64,000 nucleotides of DNA from Verticillium longisporum (Eukaryota; Ascomycota; Sordariomycetes; Glomerellales; Plectosphaerellaceae), in assembly GCA_019188255.1 (NCBI GenBank), contig JAETXT010000001.1, positions 3,038,001-3,102,000 on the forward strand, given 5' to 3'. Under the pieces are notes generated by a model that worked only from the letters and a program-made list of their open reading frames with translations, was not told the origin of the DNA and did no database searches. The translations under genes were made by a program, and so were the position numbers. Below, piece after piece: positions 11,489-23,313 of this stretch (position 1 is its first letter; every line of letters starts with the position of its first letter).

Positions 11489-12799
11489 TCGATGCCAAAG
11501 AAATTCAGCTTATAAGCGCGAGTAAAGTAGCATTTTGAATCAATTTATTCATCACGTGTTTCTTCGTGTTGACACCAACCCATGCCCAACTGCACGGGAG
11601 ACGTGATTGAAAGCGACTCCTGGGCCAAAAGCCATCATGGATATCGCACCTCATGTTAGCGAGATGGAAAATGGTGTTCGACGGGGCGATCATTTCTCAG
11701 CTCTCCACCTTAGTGGCACAGTGTCCTTCAAAAGCATGTTTTCACAGAACACTGACTTGATCCAGGACCAAGGCCTCCCCTGTGTGTTAGGCTTGGAATT
11801 TTCAGCCCTGAAATGCCAAGAGGTACATGTGTTGGCATGGTCAAGGACGATCGAGATAGCGGATGCCTCACACTGCTAAGTTCTAGGAATATCACCATTT
11901 AAATGGAAAGGAGTATCGCCTCGCGTCTCTGCTTGAGATGTTTACTAGGCGTTCAATAATGCCGGAATACGCCTACATGTCTCTATCACTGGGAGAATCC
12001 GTTGATATCAATTCGTCAACTCGGCAGGGTAGACTGGTGGTGGGCTATGAAGACACAAAAGAAGGTTCACACGTTTGGGAACACGTCTCGTAGGCGCCTT
12101 GGGAACCACCTATCATGGTCGGGCATTTAAAATGGCTTGAGGAAGCAATGCATTTCTTTGTTCCCGTGGCTGGAATTAGCTTAGGCTTTCTGCAACACTG
12201 CGGCTTACAATCCTCTGGCAGCTGAGCAGTCATGATAAGACACGCTTAACGTCCAAACTTTAATTTATCAGCAGTCATCGCTCTGGTCACAATGGTTTCC
12301 GGCTTGCTGGAGTTCGTTAGCCTGATCGAGGCCGGCGCCAAAGTCCGGGGTAAGACAAGGCTAACCGGGACAACACCGTTTTCGTCCCTTGTCCATGAAC
12401 AACTTCGCCTCTCTCAGCCCCAAGAGCTATTAAAGTTATCAGACGGACCCTTCAGCTGGCCTGTGGATGTCATTTTCGTATCAACACCACCTTTTCTATA
12501 GCACATGTGCCTCTTGACCCCTTTCGTTTGCAGCTCGTGCGCGCTAATTAACCGGCTGTGTGGTTCTTGCAAGCCTAGAAGGCTGAGACGTATTTGTGGA
12601 TGGTGGCACATTGCGTTTTCCATGCTTATTGTGATTCTGTTCAGATAAGAAAGATGCCCCAGGGGCCATTGTAGACCACCAAACAACCTCGACCGGTAGC
12701 CATAAGTACTACCTAGTGCATCTGTCTTATCGCAGAGCCTGAATCCTTCAAAAAGGTCACAACCCTTCGATTTGACACTGGATATCCTACTTTACGGCA
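11489..12799. other. Intergenic, no gene recognised
   Basis: 1.3 kb of neutral base composition. A 69-codon frame at 12292-12501 starts MVSGLLEFVSLIEAGAKV, vaguely like the N-terminal helix of fungal STAND/NLR proteins, but it has no continuation. The rest holds nothing recognisable. Confidence 0.5.
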
Positions 12800-14934
12800 A
12801 TGAAACATCTCCTCACGTCAAGCATTTGGCTTGTATTGCTGTTAGCCAGCCATGCTGCAGATTCCCAGTCGACTGAAGCAGTACCGAGCGCAGTCCAACC
12901 TATAGACAACGGCCCTGGTCCTGTTGACCCGCCAGAACCATCGGCAGTCCCCGTAGACCCCCCCGGTAGGCCTCCCAGTGATACTCCCTTGGAAGCTATA
13001 CCACCATCCGAGAGCTCCGTACCGGCACCCGTTGTTCCAACAACGAGCGCCACCGCAGGCGTGATCGCTGATACCACTGCTCCGACAGTATTCAACCCGA
13101 CACCTACTTCACCTCCGACCAACCCAGAGCCCACGGAGCCGTCTCTGCCCGTCGAAAAACCTCCAAGTTCGACGGTAGCAGAAGGAATTCTGCCTCCTCA
13201 GTCGCCTACGCAGGCTGCCGTAGGACAGAGCTCTGCGCCCGTGGATGGTCCGACTAGTGCCCAGGGCACAGTAACCACACCAGAGGCGAGTGCGCAGAAT
13301 GATGCCTCGGAAAGTCAGCCTCCGGCAGGCTCTCCAGCCCCAGCACCGACAAAGGGTACTCCAGATTCAGCTACTCCACCGGAAGTCACAAGCAGGAGTA
13401 TAGCCCCGGGGCCCAATACAAGCCCAGAGGCTACGACTACCAGGCCCGACGTGCCTGGTGGCGGCGAAGCGTCTCCAACCCCTACGAACCCAAGGAATTT
13501 TGGTATAACTCCTTCAAGTCCACCACGTGAAGGCATGGGCAGTCCTGATCAATCATCAGTGAACGATGAGACTGGGAATCCAGCCACAACTGAAGAAGCA
13601 TCTCCAAGTAACGGGGCTGCTGGAAATACGGATGGAAGCCCGGACACCACCAGTGAAATGCCAGCGCAGACAGATGCCCGAGGCTCAAGTCCCAACGGTG
13701 AGATCTCTGCCACCTCTCGCGCCACCAATGAAGAGGCAACACTTCGGGATCCGCCTTCTGCAAGCACCCGAAGGGGAGGTGACAATTTCCCACAAACAAC
13801 ATCCACCGCTACTAGAATCTCGACTGATACGACTCGCGCAGGAGACTCTTCCCGTGGCAGCTCAAGACCAACGAAAAGCTCTTCCTCGCTCGCGCCTCTT
13901 TCTACTGCCAAGCCTAGCGATGGAACAGGATTCCTCGGTATTGACTTGTCAGACGGAACGGAATCTTCTGAAGAAACCCCACCTGATACTACTACGCCCG
14001 AACAATATGATGCCGAGGCTGAGGCAAACCTCCCCTTTACGGTCATCTCTGATGCTGACGCACAAGACGTCGCTATTCTGGAAGCCGCAATGTTCGAGTA
14101 TTTTGTCGAAAACGATGCTCAAATTGGGGATGATGTGCAGGTCACAATTCCGGCCGTGGCATCAAATTGCGATGTCGGGCTGACTAGGCGGGATATGGGA
14201 GAGGAGAGGTGGCCGGGTAGGTTCAAGTCGCCCGTTGCCAAGAGACAGGCAAATTGCAAGGTCGTCACGAGCCTGGAATTCGATTTGTACTTTCACTACA
14301 TGCTGCCGAGTCAGACTGCTGAGCGTCCTAATCAGCTATCGGAGAGGATCACGGCTAGTGTGAGTGAGACCACATTTCTTTGCTGCATCCTACCGCTGAC
14401 GATCACAAGGTCGAATACGTTCAGTCGGTATTTGGGCTTCGGAATATAAGCTTTACATATGTGGGTGTAAACTTCTACACTCCTGACAAAGATGACGCAA
14501 ACTGGACTACGGTCAGATATAAAGAAGACAGGCTGGAGACTTGGATGGGGGAAACCCGGAAAGGTGACAAAATGTCACTTAACGTGTGGCTAGTGACCGA
14601 CTTGAAGAAAGGAGAGGGTGATGACGAGAGAGACATCAACGAGGTACGTGCTGTTTCGCCTCAATCATCGCCCGCGTAGACTTTCGCAAAGTCTAACTAT
14701 TGCAAAACAGTATTCCACGTTTCCTGAAGACAACAGTGGCCTCATAGACGGCATCGTTATGAGACAGGCTCACATCAGCGACGTTTCGCCAACTTTGGTC
14801 CACAACATTGGGCATTGGTTGGGCTTACGACATACGTTCAGCAAACAAATTGAAGACGGTGAGCAAGACTGTGTCGCTGATACTGGTCTGCTTTCTTCAA
14901 CCCAAACCAGCGGCTTGAAGGATACTATGTACAC
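12800..14934 (+). pseudogene. Secreted M43-like (pappalysin/cytophagalysin type) metalloprotease, interrupted by a LINE
   Basis: The ATG at 12800 begins a signal peptide (MKHLLTSSIWLVLLLASHA), followed by about 380 residues of Pro/Ser/Thr-rich low complexity, a likely O-glycosylated stalk. Exon 1 ends at 14359, the intron is 14360-14409 (GTGAGT...CAAG), exon 2 is 14410-14643, the intron is 14644-14710 (GTACGT...AACAG) and exon 3 starts at 14711. The catalytic region reads SLNVWLVTDL, YSTFPEDNSGLIDG, then LVHNIGHWLGLRHTF. The family's zinc motif is HExGHWLGLxHTF; here the catalytic Glu is Asn (CAC AAC ATT GGG CAT). The frame runs into an (AC)10 tract at 14931 where a LINE begins, so the C-terminal part with the Met-turn is missing. 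The orthologous enzymes are extracellular proteases. The Glu-to-Asn change would abolish catalysis even without the insertion. Confidence 0.75.
14926..14934 (+). repeat. Candidate LINE target-site duplication, left copy (TATGTACAC)
   Basis: The nonamer TATGTACAC recurs at 20877-20885, beyond the 5' end of the LINE. Removing everything between the two copies leaves the protease reading frame open (LKDTMYT then VPNPC...), as expected of a target-site duplication. Part of the left copy merges with the (AC)n tract, so chance cannot be excluded. Confidence 0.45.
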
Positions 14935-14950
14935 ACACACACACACACAC
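14931..14950 (+). repeat. (AC)10 microsatellite = (GT)n 3' tail of the LINE
   Basis: Ten AC units sit exactly between the interrupted protease exon and the LINE 3' UTR. In LINE orientation this is a (GT)n tail, the kind of simple-repeat 3' end some non-LTR elements carry instead of poly(A). Confidence 0.6.
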
Positions 14951-15266
14951 AAGTTTATTACGCCTGGTGGCCTAGAGCCAATAAGGCACTATTCGCTATT
15001 GTACATGGTCGCTTCCTGTAGTCTGTCCGAAACTCCCAAGCCCATAAGGGGTCGTCTTTCCGCTCTTGCTTTCTCGTCTTCTGTCTTTCCGCCGGTTTCT
15101 CATGGGGTTTAGATTGTATTGGCAAGCTGCTTGAAGGCTATTCTTCAAGTGTTCAGAGTCCTATCTACGGCGACTGAAGCGGCGCCTGCTGTTATTGACA
15201 CGAGGTGTGGGTGTTAGGTTCGATTAGTAGGGAAGGGGGGTTTGCCGTGATAGGTCTCATCAAGGA

Positions 15267-18200
15267 TCACACATTCTCTAGCCGGCCCGTGGCCTTCGCA
15301 AAGCGTATCGTAGCTCGGACTGCTTTCATGTTTGGCTTCCAGTCATCACCATCTGATGTTGTCTTTCCTCCCAGGTGGAAAGAAACGTTGTCTCTTTGTG
15401 CGCCAGGGCACATGAGTGTCTCGGCGCGTTGTGTTGCCCACCGTGTGCATCGAAGGAGGAAGTGCTCTACCGTCTCTCTCGCGTGTCCGCATGCGCATTG
15501 GGCTGACGCTACTGCCTTGATTCGGAAAAGTGACGCGTTGAGCCTCGCCATGCCTGTCCTGAGCTGGGCCAGCATGCTCGCTTCTATCCAGGAAAGGTTG
15601 TTGTATAGTTCTCGAGTGTGCTTGCCAGGAAGAGCTATATCTATTTCCTTCGAGAGTTTTCCAACCTTGTCCGGTAGTCGTCTCTCTACACGTAGTTTGC
15701 GTCTTGCAGCATTGAGGGTGGTGGACCGCATCTTCGGGAACTGCTTTTCTGGTGAGGCGCCCTCTCGGCTGGCCTTGCGTGCTTCTCCTTTCGCTCTCTT
15801 CAGGAGGTCGTCCTCGAGATGACTAGGCAGCCAAACGGCTGCGATGGTGTTTCCGGTCTCTCGAAGTCGAGTGACCGCTTCGTAGATGCAGCGAACGTAC
15901 TCTTGTCCAGATTGTTGACGGGGTTTCGAAGTGTCAGCACCGCGGCTTTGTTACTTGTCAGTAACGTTACCCTCTGGCCCCTTAGCTGTGGCAGAAACCG
16001 CAGCGCGTACGCCGCCGCCACGAGTTCTCCGGAAAACGGGTTCTGATCGGTCCTCATGCCGTGGGTGAAAGAAAAGGTCTCGGGCACCGTTCCTGGTCCC
16101 TCGATGACTCCGCCGACCCCGACCAGCTCGTTTCGTGCCGAGCTGCTGACGGCGATGCGCACCATCGCGTCCTGGTCGACACGCGTCGATGTTGAGTCGT
16201 CATTCCATTCGGCAATGGTCTGCATTCTTTCCATCCACGGCGGAAGTGTGAATGGGTTGATGGTTTCCAGGTTCTCCATTGGAATCTCGTTGAGCGCAGT
16301 TGCCAGTTGGAAAAATGGTGAGCGGTGGAAACGCCTGAACTTCCGCATGCGAGCAGTCAGTTTTCGAAGCGGGTTGGTCTCGGGCAGTGCGTGGAGATCC
16401 GTCCAAAGCTTGATAGCCCTTCTCGTGAATCGCTCTGGTGCACTGGCGATGTGAGCCTCCGCTTCTGCTACGCTCGTGGCTATCGTGATGAACGCTCCAA
16501 TGATTGCCTGCGCTCCGACCTTTTGGACGCGATTGATTGCTGCCGCCGTCCGATCTTTGCATCGGTGCCTCCAGACGTTAGAGGCATAATCCACCACCGG
16601 AGCCACGGTGGCCGTGAATAGCTGCCGTGCTGTCGCCGGGGTCAATCCTCTCAGTCGTTTCAGCTCCATAGCAGCCTCCAATCCCTTGGTCGCCACTCTT
16701 GCAATGTGTTCCCTATACCTGAGTCCAATGTCCATGATCACGCCGAGGATCTTGACATGCTGTTTGGGTTCGACTGTTTGCCCTTTGATAGTGAAGGGTT
16801 CCGAATCGGACCTTTTGGCCCATCGGGTGAAGTGGATGACCGCAGTCTTGTCCGCTTCGAAAGTTGCACCGCTTCTCCGCTCCCAGTCCAATGCCTTTTC
16901 GATGATTGCCTCAATTCCTTTACGGTTGTCTTGCGTGGTTGGGCCAGCGACCCAGGCTGTAAAGTCGTCGACGAAGGCTATAGCTCCCCCATAGCAGTTG
17001 ATCTTCTGTTGTACAAGGTCTGCGTTGAAGAACAGAAACAAGATGGGTGACAGTGGTGATCCTTGCGGTAGTCCGGCCTGCGGCAGGGTCCGGACCTCTG
17101 ATGCTTGGCCGTTGACCTGAATTGTCGCCGTCCGATCTGAGCAGAATGCCTCTACCCAACGGAGCAACTCTCCTGGGAGGCCCCTCGCTCTCATTCTCTG
17201 AATAAGTCTCTCTTTACACACTCCATTGTACGCTCCCTTCACATCGAAGCTCACGAGGCTGACCACCCAACGATTTCTCCATGCTGCGTAGATTTGTTCT
17301 TGCAGCAGCACTAACGCTTGTTCTGCTGACCTCTGTTTGCGGGCCCCGAAGTGGTTCGTAGGCAACAACCCGTGCGTTTCGACTGCATGGGATATCCTCT
17401 CCGCAACAACCGACTCGAGAACCTTGCCGAGCGTGGCGAGGAGCGAGATGGGCCTCCAAGCCTTGGCGATGGTGTAGTCTGCTTTGCCGGGCTTTTTGAG
17501 CGGGATGATCTTGGCGTGCCTCCATTGGTCGGGGAGTACTCCTTCCTCTAGTGATGCGCGGAAAATCGCCAGGACCCTGTGCTTGACGGCTGGCCAAATC
17601 TGTTTCCAGACCATCGCTGGCAACCCGTCCTCACCAGGTGCTTTCCACGATTTCGTCGCGAAAAGACGGCGTTCGACTTCTTCCATCGTGATGTTGGGCA
17701 TGTTAACAGCTGATTCGCGTTGAGGTCTCTCCCCTTCCTCTTCGATATGCTCCGGTAGGGACGGGAAGAAAGTGGTAAGCAGTTCAACCGCTTGCTCTTT
17801 GCTGTTGGTCGTCCGTGTGCCATCAGCCTTCACAAGTTGTGGCACCTTGCCGAACGCCGCATCGTCGCCAGACTTCAGATACTTGGCGGCCTTCCAGATG
17901 TTGTCGTTGTTGGCCAGGAAGTCATTCCAATGGGTTTTCTTCTGTTGTCGAATGGCATCATGGTATTGTTTCGCTGCTCCCTTGGCCGTGTTCTCCAGTG
18001 CTTCATCGTTCCGTCCTGCCCGTCTTGCTGCCCTCGCCCGGTTTCTCCAATGTGTGTGGATGTGGCGGAGCTGCGTAAGATCCGCCGTCCACCACCGCTT
18101 CGCGTATGGCGATGGTTTGGCTTTCGGTGTCAAGGCCTGTACTGCTCCCAGCACCACTGACATGAGTCTGTCCGTCTTCTCTTGGACCGTGCCTTCCATC

Positions 18201-19018
18201 GGGACTGTCTCGAGTGCCGTGGAGATTCGGGTGTTGATTTCCTTCCATGGCGCGTTTTTGAATAGAGGTCGGTCTTGGGCTTTCGGGGTCGGAACTGATA
18301 CGTCAAGGATCGTTTCGATGGTGCGGTGGTCCGACCCGTGCTCTGTCCCGTGCGTCGTACACTTGATCATGGACGCAGCTAGGTCCTCTGACACCAGCAC
18401 AAGGTCGATTGTCGATTCGTGGTCTCCGCCTTGCCATGTCTTCGTGCCCCGTGGGAGCATGCTGCAGAGGGAGAGCTCGTTCATTAGGTCGATGATGTTA
18501 TCGGCTTCACCCTGTCGTACCGGAGACACGTCGTCTCCTCCCCATAGTTGATCGTGGCGGTTGAAGTCGCCCGCAATGACCACGTCCACCACCTCTCCTG
18601 CGGCTCTCCTAGCATCCGCGACCGCACTACGTATGGTGTTACACGCTTCCTGTAATGCCTGGGTGTCCATCCCCTGCACGTACACGGACACCACCAGTAC
18701 CAGTCTCTCTGGGAGCCTCAACAGTGCTGCTGTCATGTCCGGAGACTCTATCAACACCTGTTCCGCCCCCAAATCCTTCCTTATCCAAAGCATGCTTCGG
18801 ATCGCCCATCGTCCTTCCCCAGTCGTTGGTGGGACCATCTTTGTCCATCCGTGATGTCCCATCGGAGTCGTCAATAACCGTCCCTTGATCATCCGTGCTT
18901 GTGGTTCCTGAATGACCAGCACCGCTGCGTCCTGAATGTCCTCGTCGTTCATGAGGCTCTCGTGAACCTCGCCGCGTTTTCGCACATTGAGTTGGATTAT
19001 CCGGAGCGTGCTACTCAT
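15267..19018 (-). pseudogene. LINE ORF2: endonuclease / reverse transcriptase / RNase H (one frameshift)
   Basis: The ATG at 19018 overlaps the ORF1 stop by 8 nt. The N-terminus ([12 protein letters not shown]), [13 protein letters not shown] and GSDHRTIE mark an APE-type endonuclease that nicks the target. Reverse transcriptase motifs are [32 protein letters not shown] and [11 protein letters not shown] (FVDD active site). RNase H starts around [20 protein letters not shown]. The frame breaks at GGGG (15920-15923, plus strand), where one base is missing. The next frame continues RNase H ([19 protein letters not shown]) and ends at 15267 after a C-terminal Cys/His motif (CACGHARETVEHFLLRC) typical of Tad-like elements. 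A single homopolymer base loss is the only defect seen, so the element could be intact in reality. Confidence 0.8.
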
Positions 19019-20324
19019 TCAAAGAAGGGTAGAGCTTCTTGCAGTTTCTGCTGAACGACGCATGAGGACCTCCGCAGGGAACACACTTGAGGGTAGTCTC
19101 AGTGCAAACACTGTGGTGGTGACCCTCCTTGGCGCATTGCCCGCACATCTGGGGCAGGTCGCACTGGTGAGCTTTGTGGCCGCGGCCAACCTGCTGACAG
19201 TTGTAGCACTGGTCGAGGCGAGGACGAGATTCGAAGACCTTGGTCCTCCCGGATTGTCCTCCCGCATAAGCGTAACCCTCCGCGAGTAGCCTTTCCGCGT
19301 CCGCCTTCTTCGTGAGGTAGATAACCATTGAGCCGTACGCCTTCGGAACATCCCTGTTGCTAAGCCAGCCTACCTTCGCAACTTGAACGTCATTTTCTTT
19401 GCCAATCTCCTCGGCGGCTCCACTACGAATGGCATTCGCCTCATCCATGACCACCGTGCGGGACACGTAGTCGACTTTGACGGGGTAGAGTTCGTCTCTC
19501 AGCATCCGGGCTCCCCGCGGCAGCTTGGCTCCCACGAGCCGTTTCACCATGGTGTGCTCCTCCTCGTTTCTGCAGGCAATTCTGATTCGAGGCTTCTTCG
19601 GGTCTTTGGTCACAGCCAGGCAACGCCAATCGGATTGGCTCTGGTCCACCCTGACCTCGCCTTCCGTGAGGGTACGAACAGCGCCCGGTGTCAGTTGTTC
19701 GTCTTGTTCGTCCTCGATCCTTGACGTGTCGATCGTGCAGAAGACCACGTCTGTTGGACCCGGTGGTGCCGTGGGGCCCGGGCCCGCGTTGTCGAGTCGG
19801 CTGGTCGGTGGCATTCGGGCAATGTCTGCGTAGGATGGCTCGGACCTCTGCTGCCCTGTAACCATCGTTGCAATCGCTTCGGCGCTTCCGCGTATGCTCT
19901 GGGCTTGTTCTGTCATTTGTTCCGTGACCATGTGTAGTTTGTCTTTAGTCGTAAGAAGGTCCCTCTTAAGTTCTCGGTTTTCGTCTTGAAGATCTTCAAT
20001 CAGTTCCGCCAGTGACTGGAGCTTAACTAAGACTGCTTTGAGGAGCTTCGTTTGCTGCTTCATCGGTTCCTGTTTTGCGAGTCGCGACGTGTCGTCGTCT
20101 ACCTGTCGCTCTTTCTCCACGGACGGTCGTCCTCCCAACGCCGCTCTGGCATTGCGCCTGTTGGGCTTCCTAGTCGTGATTTCCGCATCGTCGGTTGTAT
20201 CGTCGATTGTCTGATTTTCGATGGCTTTGCTGCTCGGTTTGCGCGGTCGAAGTCGTCGCTGCTCAACACCATTCCTCCCTTCCTCGTCAGACGCGACGTT
20301 GATCGTGTCGTTTTCGGTCGCCAT
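19011..20324 (-). CDS. LINE ORF1: Gag-like RNA-binding protein with zinc knuckles
   Basis: The ATG at 20324 ([15 protein letters not shown]) is the first good start; the open frame extends 35 codons further upstream without a better one. Length is 437 aa. The middle contains a coiled-coil-like stretch ([20 protein letters not shown]). The C-terminus carries three Cys/His knuckles: [30 protein letters not shown] and [15 protein letters not shown]. Such proteins coat the LINE RNA. The ORF1 stop TAG lies inside the start region of ORF2 (ATGAGTAG), suggesting that ORF2 is translated by termination-reinitiation. Confidence 0.85.
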   Translation of the reverse strand: MATENDTINVASDEEGRNGVEQRRLRPRKPSSKAIENQTIDDTTDDAEITTRKPNRRNARAALGGRPSVEKERQVDDDTSRLAKQEPMKQQTKLLKAVLVKLQSLAELIEDLQDENRELKRDLLTTKDKLHMVTEQMTEQAQSIRGSAEAIATMVTGQQRSEPSYADIARMPPTSRLDNAGPGPTAPPGPTDVVFCTIDTSRIEDEQDEQLTPGAVRTLTEGEVRVDQSQSDWRCLAVTKDPKKPRIRIACRNEEEHTMVKRLVGAKLPRGARMLRDELYPVKVDYVSRTVVMDEANAIRSGAAEEIGKENDVQVAKVGWLSNRDVPKAYGSMVIYLTKKADAERLLAEGYAYAGGQSGRTKVFESRPRLDQCYNCQQVGRGHKAHQCDLPQMCGQCAKEGHHHSVCTETTLKCVPCGGPHASFSRNCKKLYPSLNE

Positions 20325-20876
20325 GGCTGCAGGTGGGGCGCCACGTGGAGTGGGATCCACCAGTTCGCGTGTCGCGCCGTCCCGCGTCAAGACCAACCCA
20401 CCTTCGATCGGTTTGATGCCGTACTTCAACGAAACAAATAAGAAGTGGCGATACAGAGGGTGCTCGAATCAGTCCGTTACGGTACGTACAGTTCTGCTCG
20501 GATGCATACAGTTACGAACATAAGTCTCTTCCTCTTTGAATTCTGTTGCTTTCTCTTTGGGGCGAAGGGTACAAAAAGCTACTTCGATTTGGTCCACAAT
20601 TGGTCCCTTTTGTCTGGTGGAGGCGCCTGATGCTGACAGAAAATTGTCTCTTCCGGCGGTTCCTTTGAGTAGATGTTCATGGCGAGAAATGGAGCGGGTC
20701 GTTAGCTTGTTTGTAAGTGTCCTGTCGCCTTGCGACCGACTCTCAAGCACGTGCTGGATCGTGTAACGCTGGCTGAGGGCCAAATTTGGCTCTATTGTTG
20801 TTGAGCTGTTTTAGAACCTCACGTCAATGGCCTTGGAAAAGGCCAGTCATCGCCCTTGGCCGTTTCGGGCTCTCGT

Positions 20877-20885
20877 TATGTACAC
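20877..20885 (+). repeat. Candidate LINE target-site duplication, right copy (TATGTACAC)
   Basis: Matches 14926-14934. It sets the proposed 5' boundary of the LINE at 20876. Confidence 0.45.
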
Positions 20886-21339
20886 TGTTCCGAACCCCTG
20901 CACAACCTATTGTCTGTGCGCTCAAACATCACTTAACAGTTCTCCAAGGTACAGTAGACGCCGGATTCGCTCCTAGCTTATTAATTTTCGCTAATCAAAC
21001 GAAGCAAAAATAAGCCTCGATTAGGAGACGGATGCGAGTAGAAGATAACCGAACTTTTGCCGACTCCTTAGAGGATGATGTTTCTTCGGACCAATCAAAA
21101 GCGCAACAGACATCACGACGCGCAGAGATTCTGGCGGCTAACCGAAAACCATCGAGCGGGGAAGCTTCTACCCCTCATGACATAAGAAAATACAAAACAT
21201 TTACGAAAGATAGGTTTTAAAGCGGCAAGGCTCACCCCCTTCACCCTTCTTAGGAGAGGGTGAATATCCGAGGAAGCTCCGAATGTAAATCTGAAGGTTT
21301 GGTGTATTGGCGGAGATGATACCAACACATAAGATGCCA
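20886..21339. other. Flank beyond the LINE; possible remnant of the protease 3' exon
   Basis: If the 9-bp repeat is a target-site duplication, 20886 onward is the former 3' part of the protease gene. The rejoined frame stays open for about 30 codons (a few cysteines) and then stops, without a recognisable Met-turn. An open frame at 21032-21220 has no recognisable similarity. Confidence 0.35.
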
Positions 21340-22170
21340 ATCGACGAAGCAGATGCCAACGGCAGGACGAGCTAACTTGGGCAGCTCAAAATGGCCACGT
21401 CGAGATTGTCCGGCTGCTCTTGAATAAGGGGGCGGACGTCAATGCACAGGGTGGCGAGTATGGTAACGCTCTGCAGGCGGCCTCAATTAGAGACAACCTG
21501 GAGATTGTCCAGCTGCTATTAGACAAGGGGGCGGACGTCAACGCGCAGGCGGCGAGTACAGCTATGCTTTATTGGCTGCTTCTGCCGTGGGCGACGTCGA
21601 GATTGTTTCGCTGCTCTGAGACAATGGCGCAGATGTCCAGTGTCTCGATCCGTTGGGCCGTACATCGCTCTTCTTTGCCGCGAGATACGGGCATATTGAC
21701 ATGGTTCTCGTTTTACTCGCAGATCCTAACACTGACCCGACAGCGGAGGATTGGTGCGGTTCGACACCACTCTCTGCTGCGGTACGAAATGGCCACGCAG
21801 GCGTCGCTGCCATGCTGTTGTAATTCGATAACAGCACACTGAACGATCGGGACTCTTTTGGTCACAGTCTGATATGGTGGGCGCGTCTTGGCGACCACGC
21901 CGACGTGCTCCTGGTTTTACTTCGTTACGCAGCGGAGAAAGGGATGTTTGTGGATGGAGACAATCCTCCCATGATTGTGGAACGGACCCTGTTTGATGCA
22001 CAGCAAGCATGGTGTGATGTCTGTACGCTCACCATATCTTGTGGAACGGGCTTTTCTTGTAACCGTGTCGTGGCGGAGGATTCTGCATGTGCAAAGATTG
22101 CGTCGCACTGGATTCCGGTGTTGCGATTCTTCCCATTCTTTGGTGCCTCGATAGTGGCATTTGATTGACA
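21340..22170 (+). pseudogene. Ankyrin-repeat protein C-terminal part (NLR/STAND-type), degenerate
   Basis: At least four ankyrin units are readable: LTWAAQNGHVEIVRLLLNKG, ALQAASIRDNLEIVQLLLDK, LAASAVGDVEIVSLL, and RTSLFFAARYGHIDMVLVLL followed by TPLSAAVRNGHAGVAAMLL. A Cys-rich zinc-binding-like tail follows (WCDVCTLTI, then CRGGGFCMCKDC in the next frame), an arrangement common at the end of fungal NACHT-ankyrin proteins. Breaks seen are a frameshift near 21395, loss of a G at CAGGC (about 21548; the earlier repeat has CAGGG), TGA replacing CGA near 21618, TAA replacing CAA near 21820, and one base lost near 22063. Both stops are C-to-T changes. No upstream effector or NACHT domain is present in the window. 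Confidence 0.7.
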
Positions 22171-22775
22171 TGGGACTGCCGCGGCAAAGTTGAACGAGGC
22201 GACAATAGCCGAAAGGTGATGGTGATATTTTAAGTGGCTTGAGGGTGAGGATTGTCGAGGTCGTCAATATGCGCAACATGGAATCCTTCTGGAATATGCC
22301 ATCTGTCATCAAGTGTCTTGTTCGTCAAAGTTCTACCATTGGCCGCGACCCACAATTGGGACCTTTGACTGTTGTTCCTATGACCAGACCTTGTTTTCTC
22401 TCACACTGTGATTCCCCAATCTTCTAACAACATGATATGTTTTTATCTTGTCAAGGCAGACTCTGGATTCGACTACTATACTTGAATGACAATCTATTCA
22501 ATTTACTGAAGTCTATCTCGGATTAACCTCTTTCCTTTCCATTAGTGAACTATCTTCCCGCGATTGTGCTCTCGCCTTACGATTTCATCTATATAATCTC
22601 CGCGATAGAGGTCAAATAATTACTACGAATCGTCGTTTCCTTTCTTAGGGAGACTCTTCTTTCCCGTTTAAGAATACTTACCTTACTTAGTAGGAGCTCT
22701 CGGGTTAATCCCTTCGGATTACTAACGCAATAATCCGTCCCTAATACTTATATCTCCGAAGCGAAGCCGACTACC
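22171..22775. other. Spacer between ankyrin remnant and Gypsy copy A
   Basis: Moderately AT-rich and non-coding as read. The first 250 nt may be further degraded ankyrin-protein tail. The last 5 nt (CTACC) should be the target-site duplication of Gypsy copy A, but the other flank reads CCTTT. Confidence 0.5.
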
Positions 22776-23208
22776 TGTTACGACCTGGCAGCTTCCGAAG
22801 GGGGAACACTGTCAGAGGGTTAGGGTTGCTGTTTGCAGAAGCTTAGGTTGTGACTCTGAGACGATGTGGTGTCGTAAGGCGTTGCGCACTCGTTACAATG
22901 GATACAAGGTAAGACTTAGATTGATCACTGTCGTGAGAAAGAATGTATCTACAAGTACCGAATGCCCGTCCTTATATACCTGTCATTCTGTCCTTGTCGT
23001 GTTGGGTTGGTGAGTCCATGTTGGATGGCTCACCTTTCTTGTCGTGATCCTGTTGCTTGGGTCACGGTGTGGTTAGTGACCGGATCACTTTGAGAATCGT
23101 GATCTGGTCACGGTCACGTGAGTGATCCTGTGGGTCCGTGCGGCGCGTCCGATCGCCTGCGGGGTGTCCTGCCTGGTGTCCTGGTGACGACCGGGCTGGG
23201 GCGTTACA
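22776..23208 (-). repeat. Gypsy copy A 3' LTR, type I (433 bp)
   Basis: Runs TGTAACGCCCC...GGTCGTAACA in element orientation. It has the same length as the 5' LTR of copy B and matches it by eye. It differs through most of U3 from the LTR at the other end of the same element; R-U5 is shared. U3 is full of GGATCAC/GTGATCC motifs. Confidence 0.92.
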
Positions 23209-23313
23209 TGATTCTCCTCCTCCAGGTCGATGTCCCAGCGACCCTTACTTGTAAGCGCCGCACCCCAGGTAATTATGTCCCTCAACTTGTTCTTCCTTCA
23301 TGATACTAACGAA

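Larger units (their letters stand above)
14935..20876 (-). mobile_element. Tad1-like non-LTR retrotransposon (LINE), near full length
   Basis: On the minus strand it holds a 5' region (about 20876-20325), ORF1 with zinc knuckles, ORF2 with endonuclease, reverse transcriptase and RNase H, a 3' UTR and a (GT)n tail. The order and the stop/start overlap of ORF1 and ORF2 fit the Tad clade of fungal LINEs. The ends are placed by a 9-bp repeat (TATGTACAC at 14926 and 20877) and are therefore approximate at the 5' side. The base composition is not RIP-degraded and the reading frames are open apart from one base, so insertion was recent. It disrupts the metalloprotease gene. Confidence 0.8.

Noticed and set aside
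12292..12501. Frame starting MVSGLLEFVSLIEAGAKV, reminiscent of fungal NLR N-termini
   Set aside because: Only 69 codons, no continuation, no supported intron; similarity too weak.
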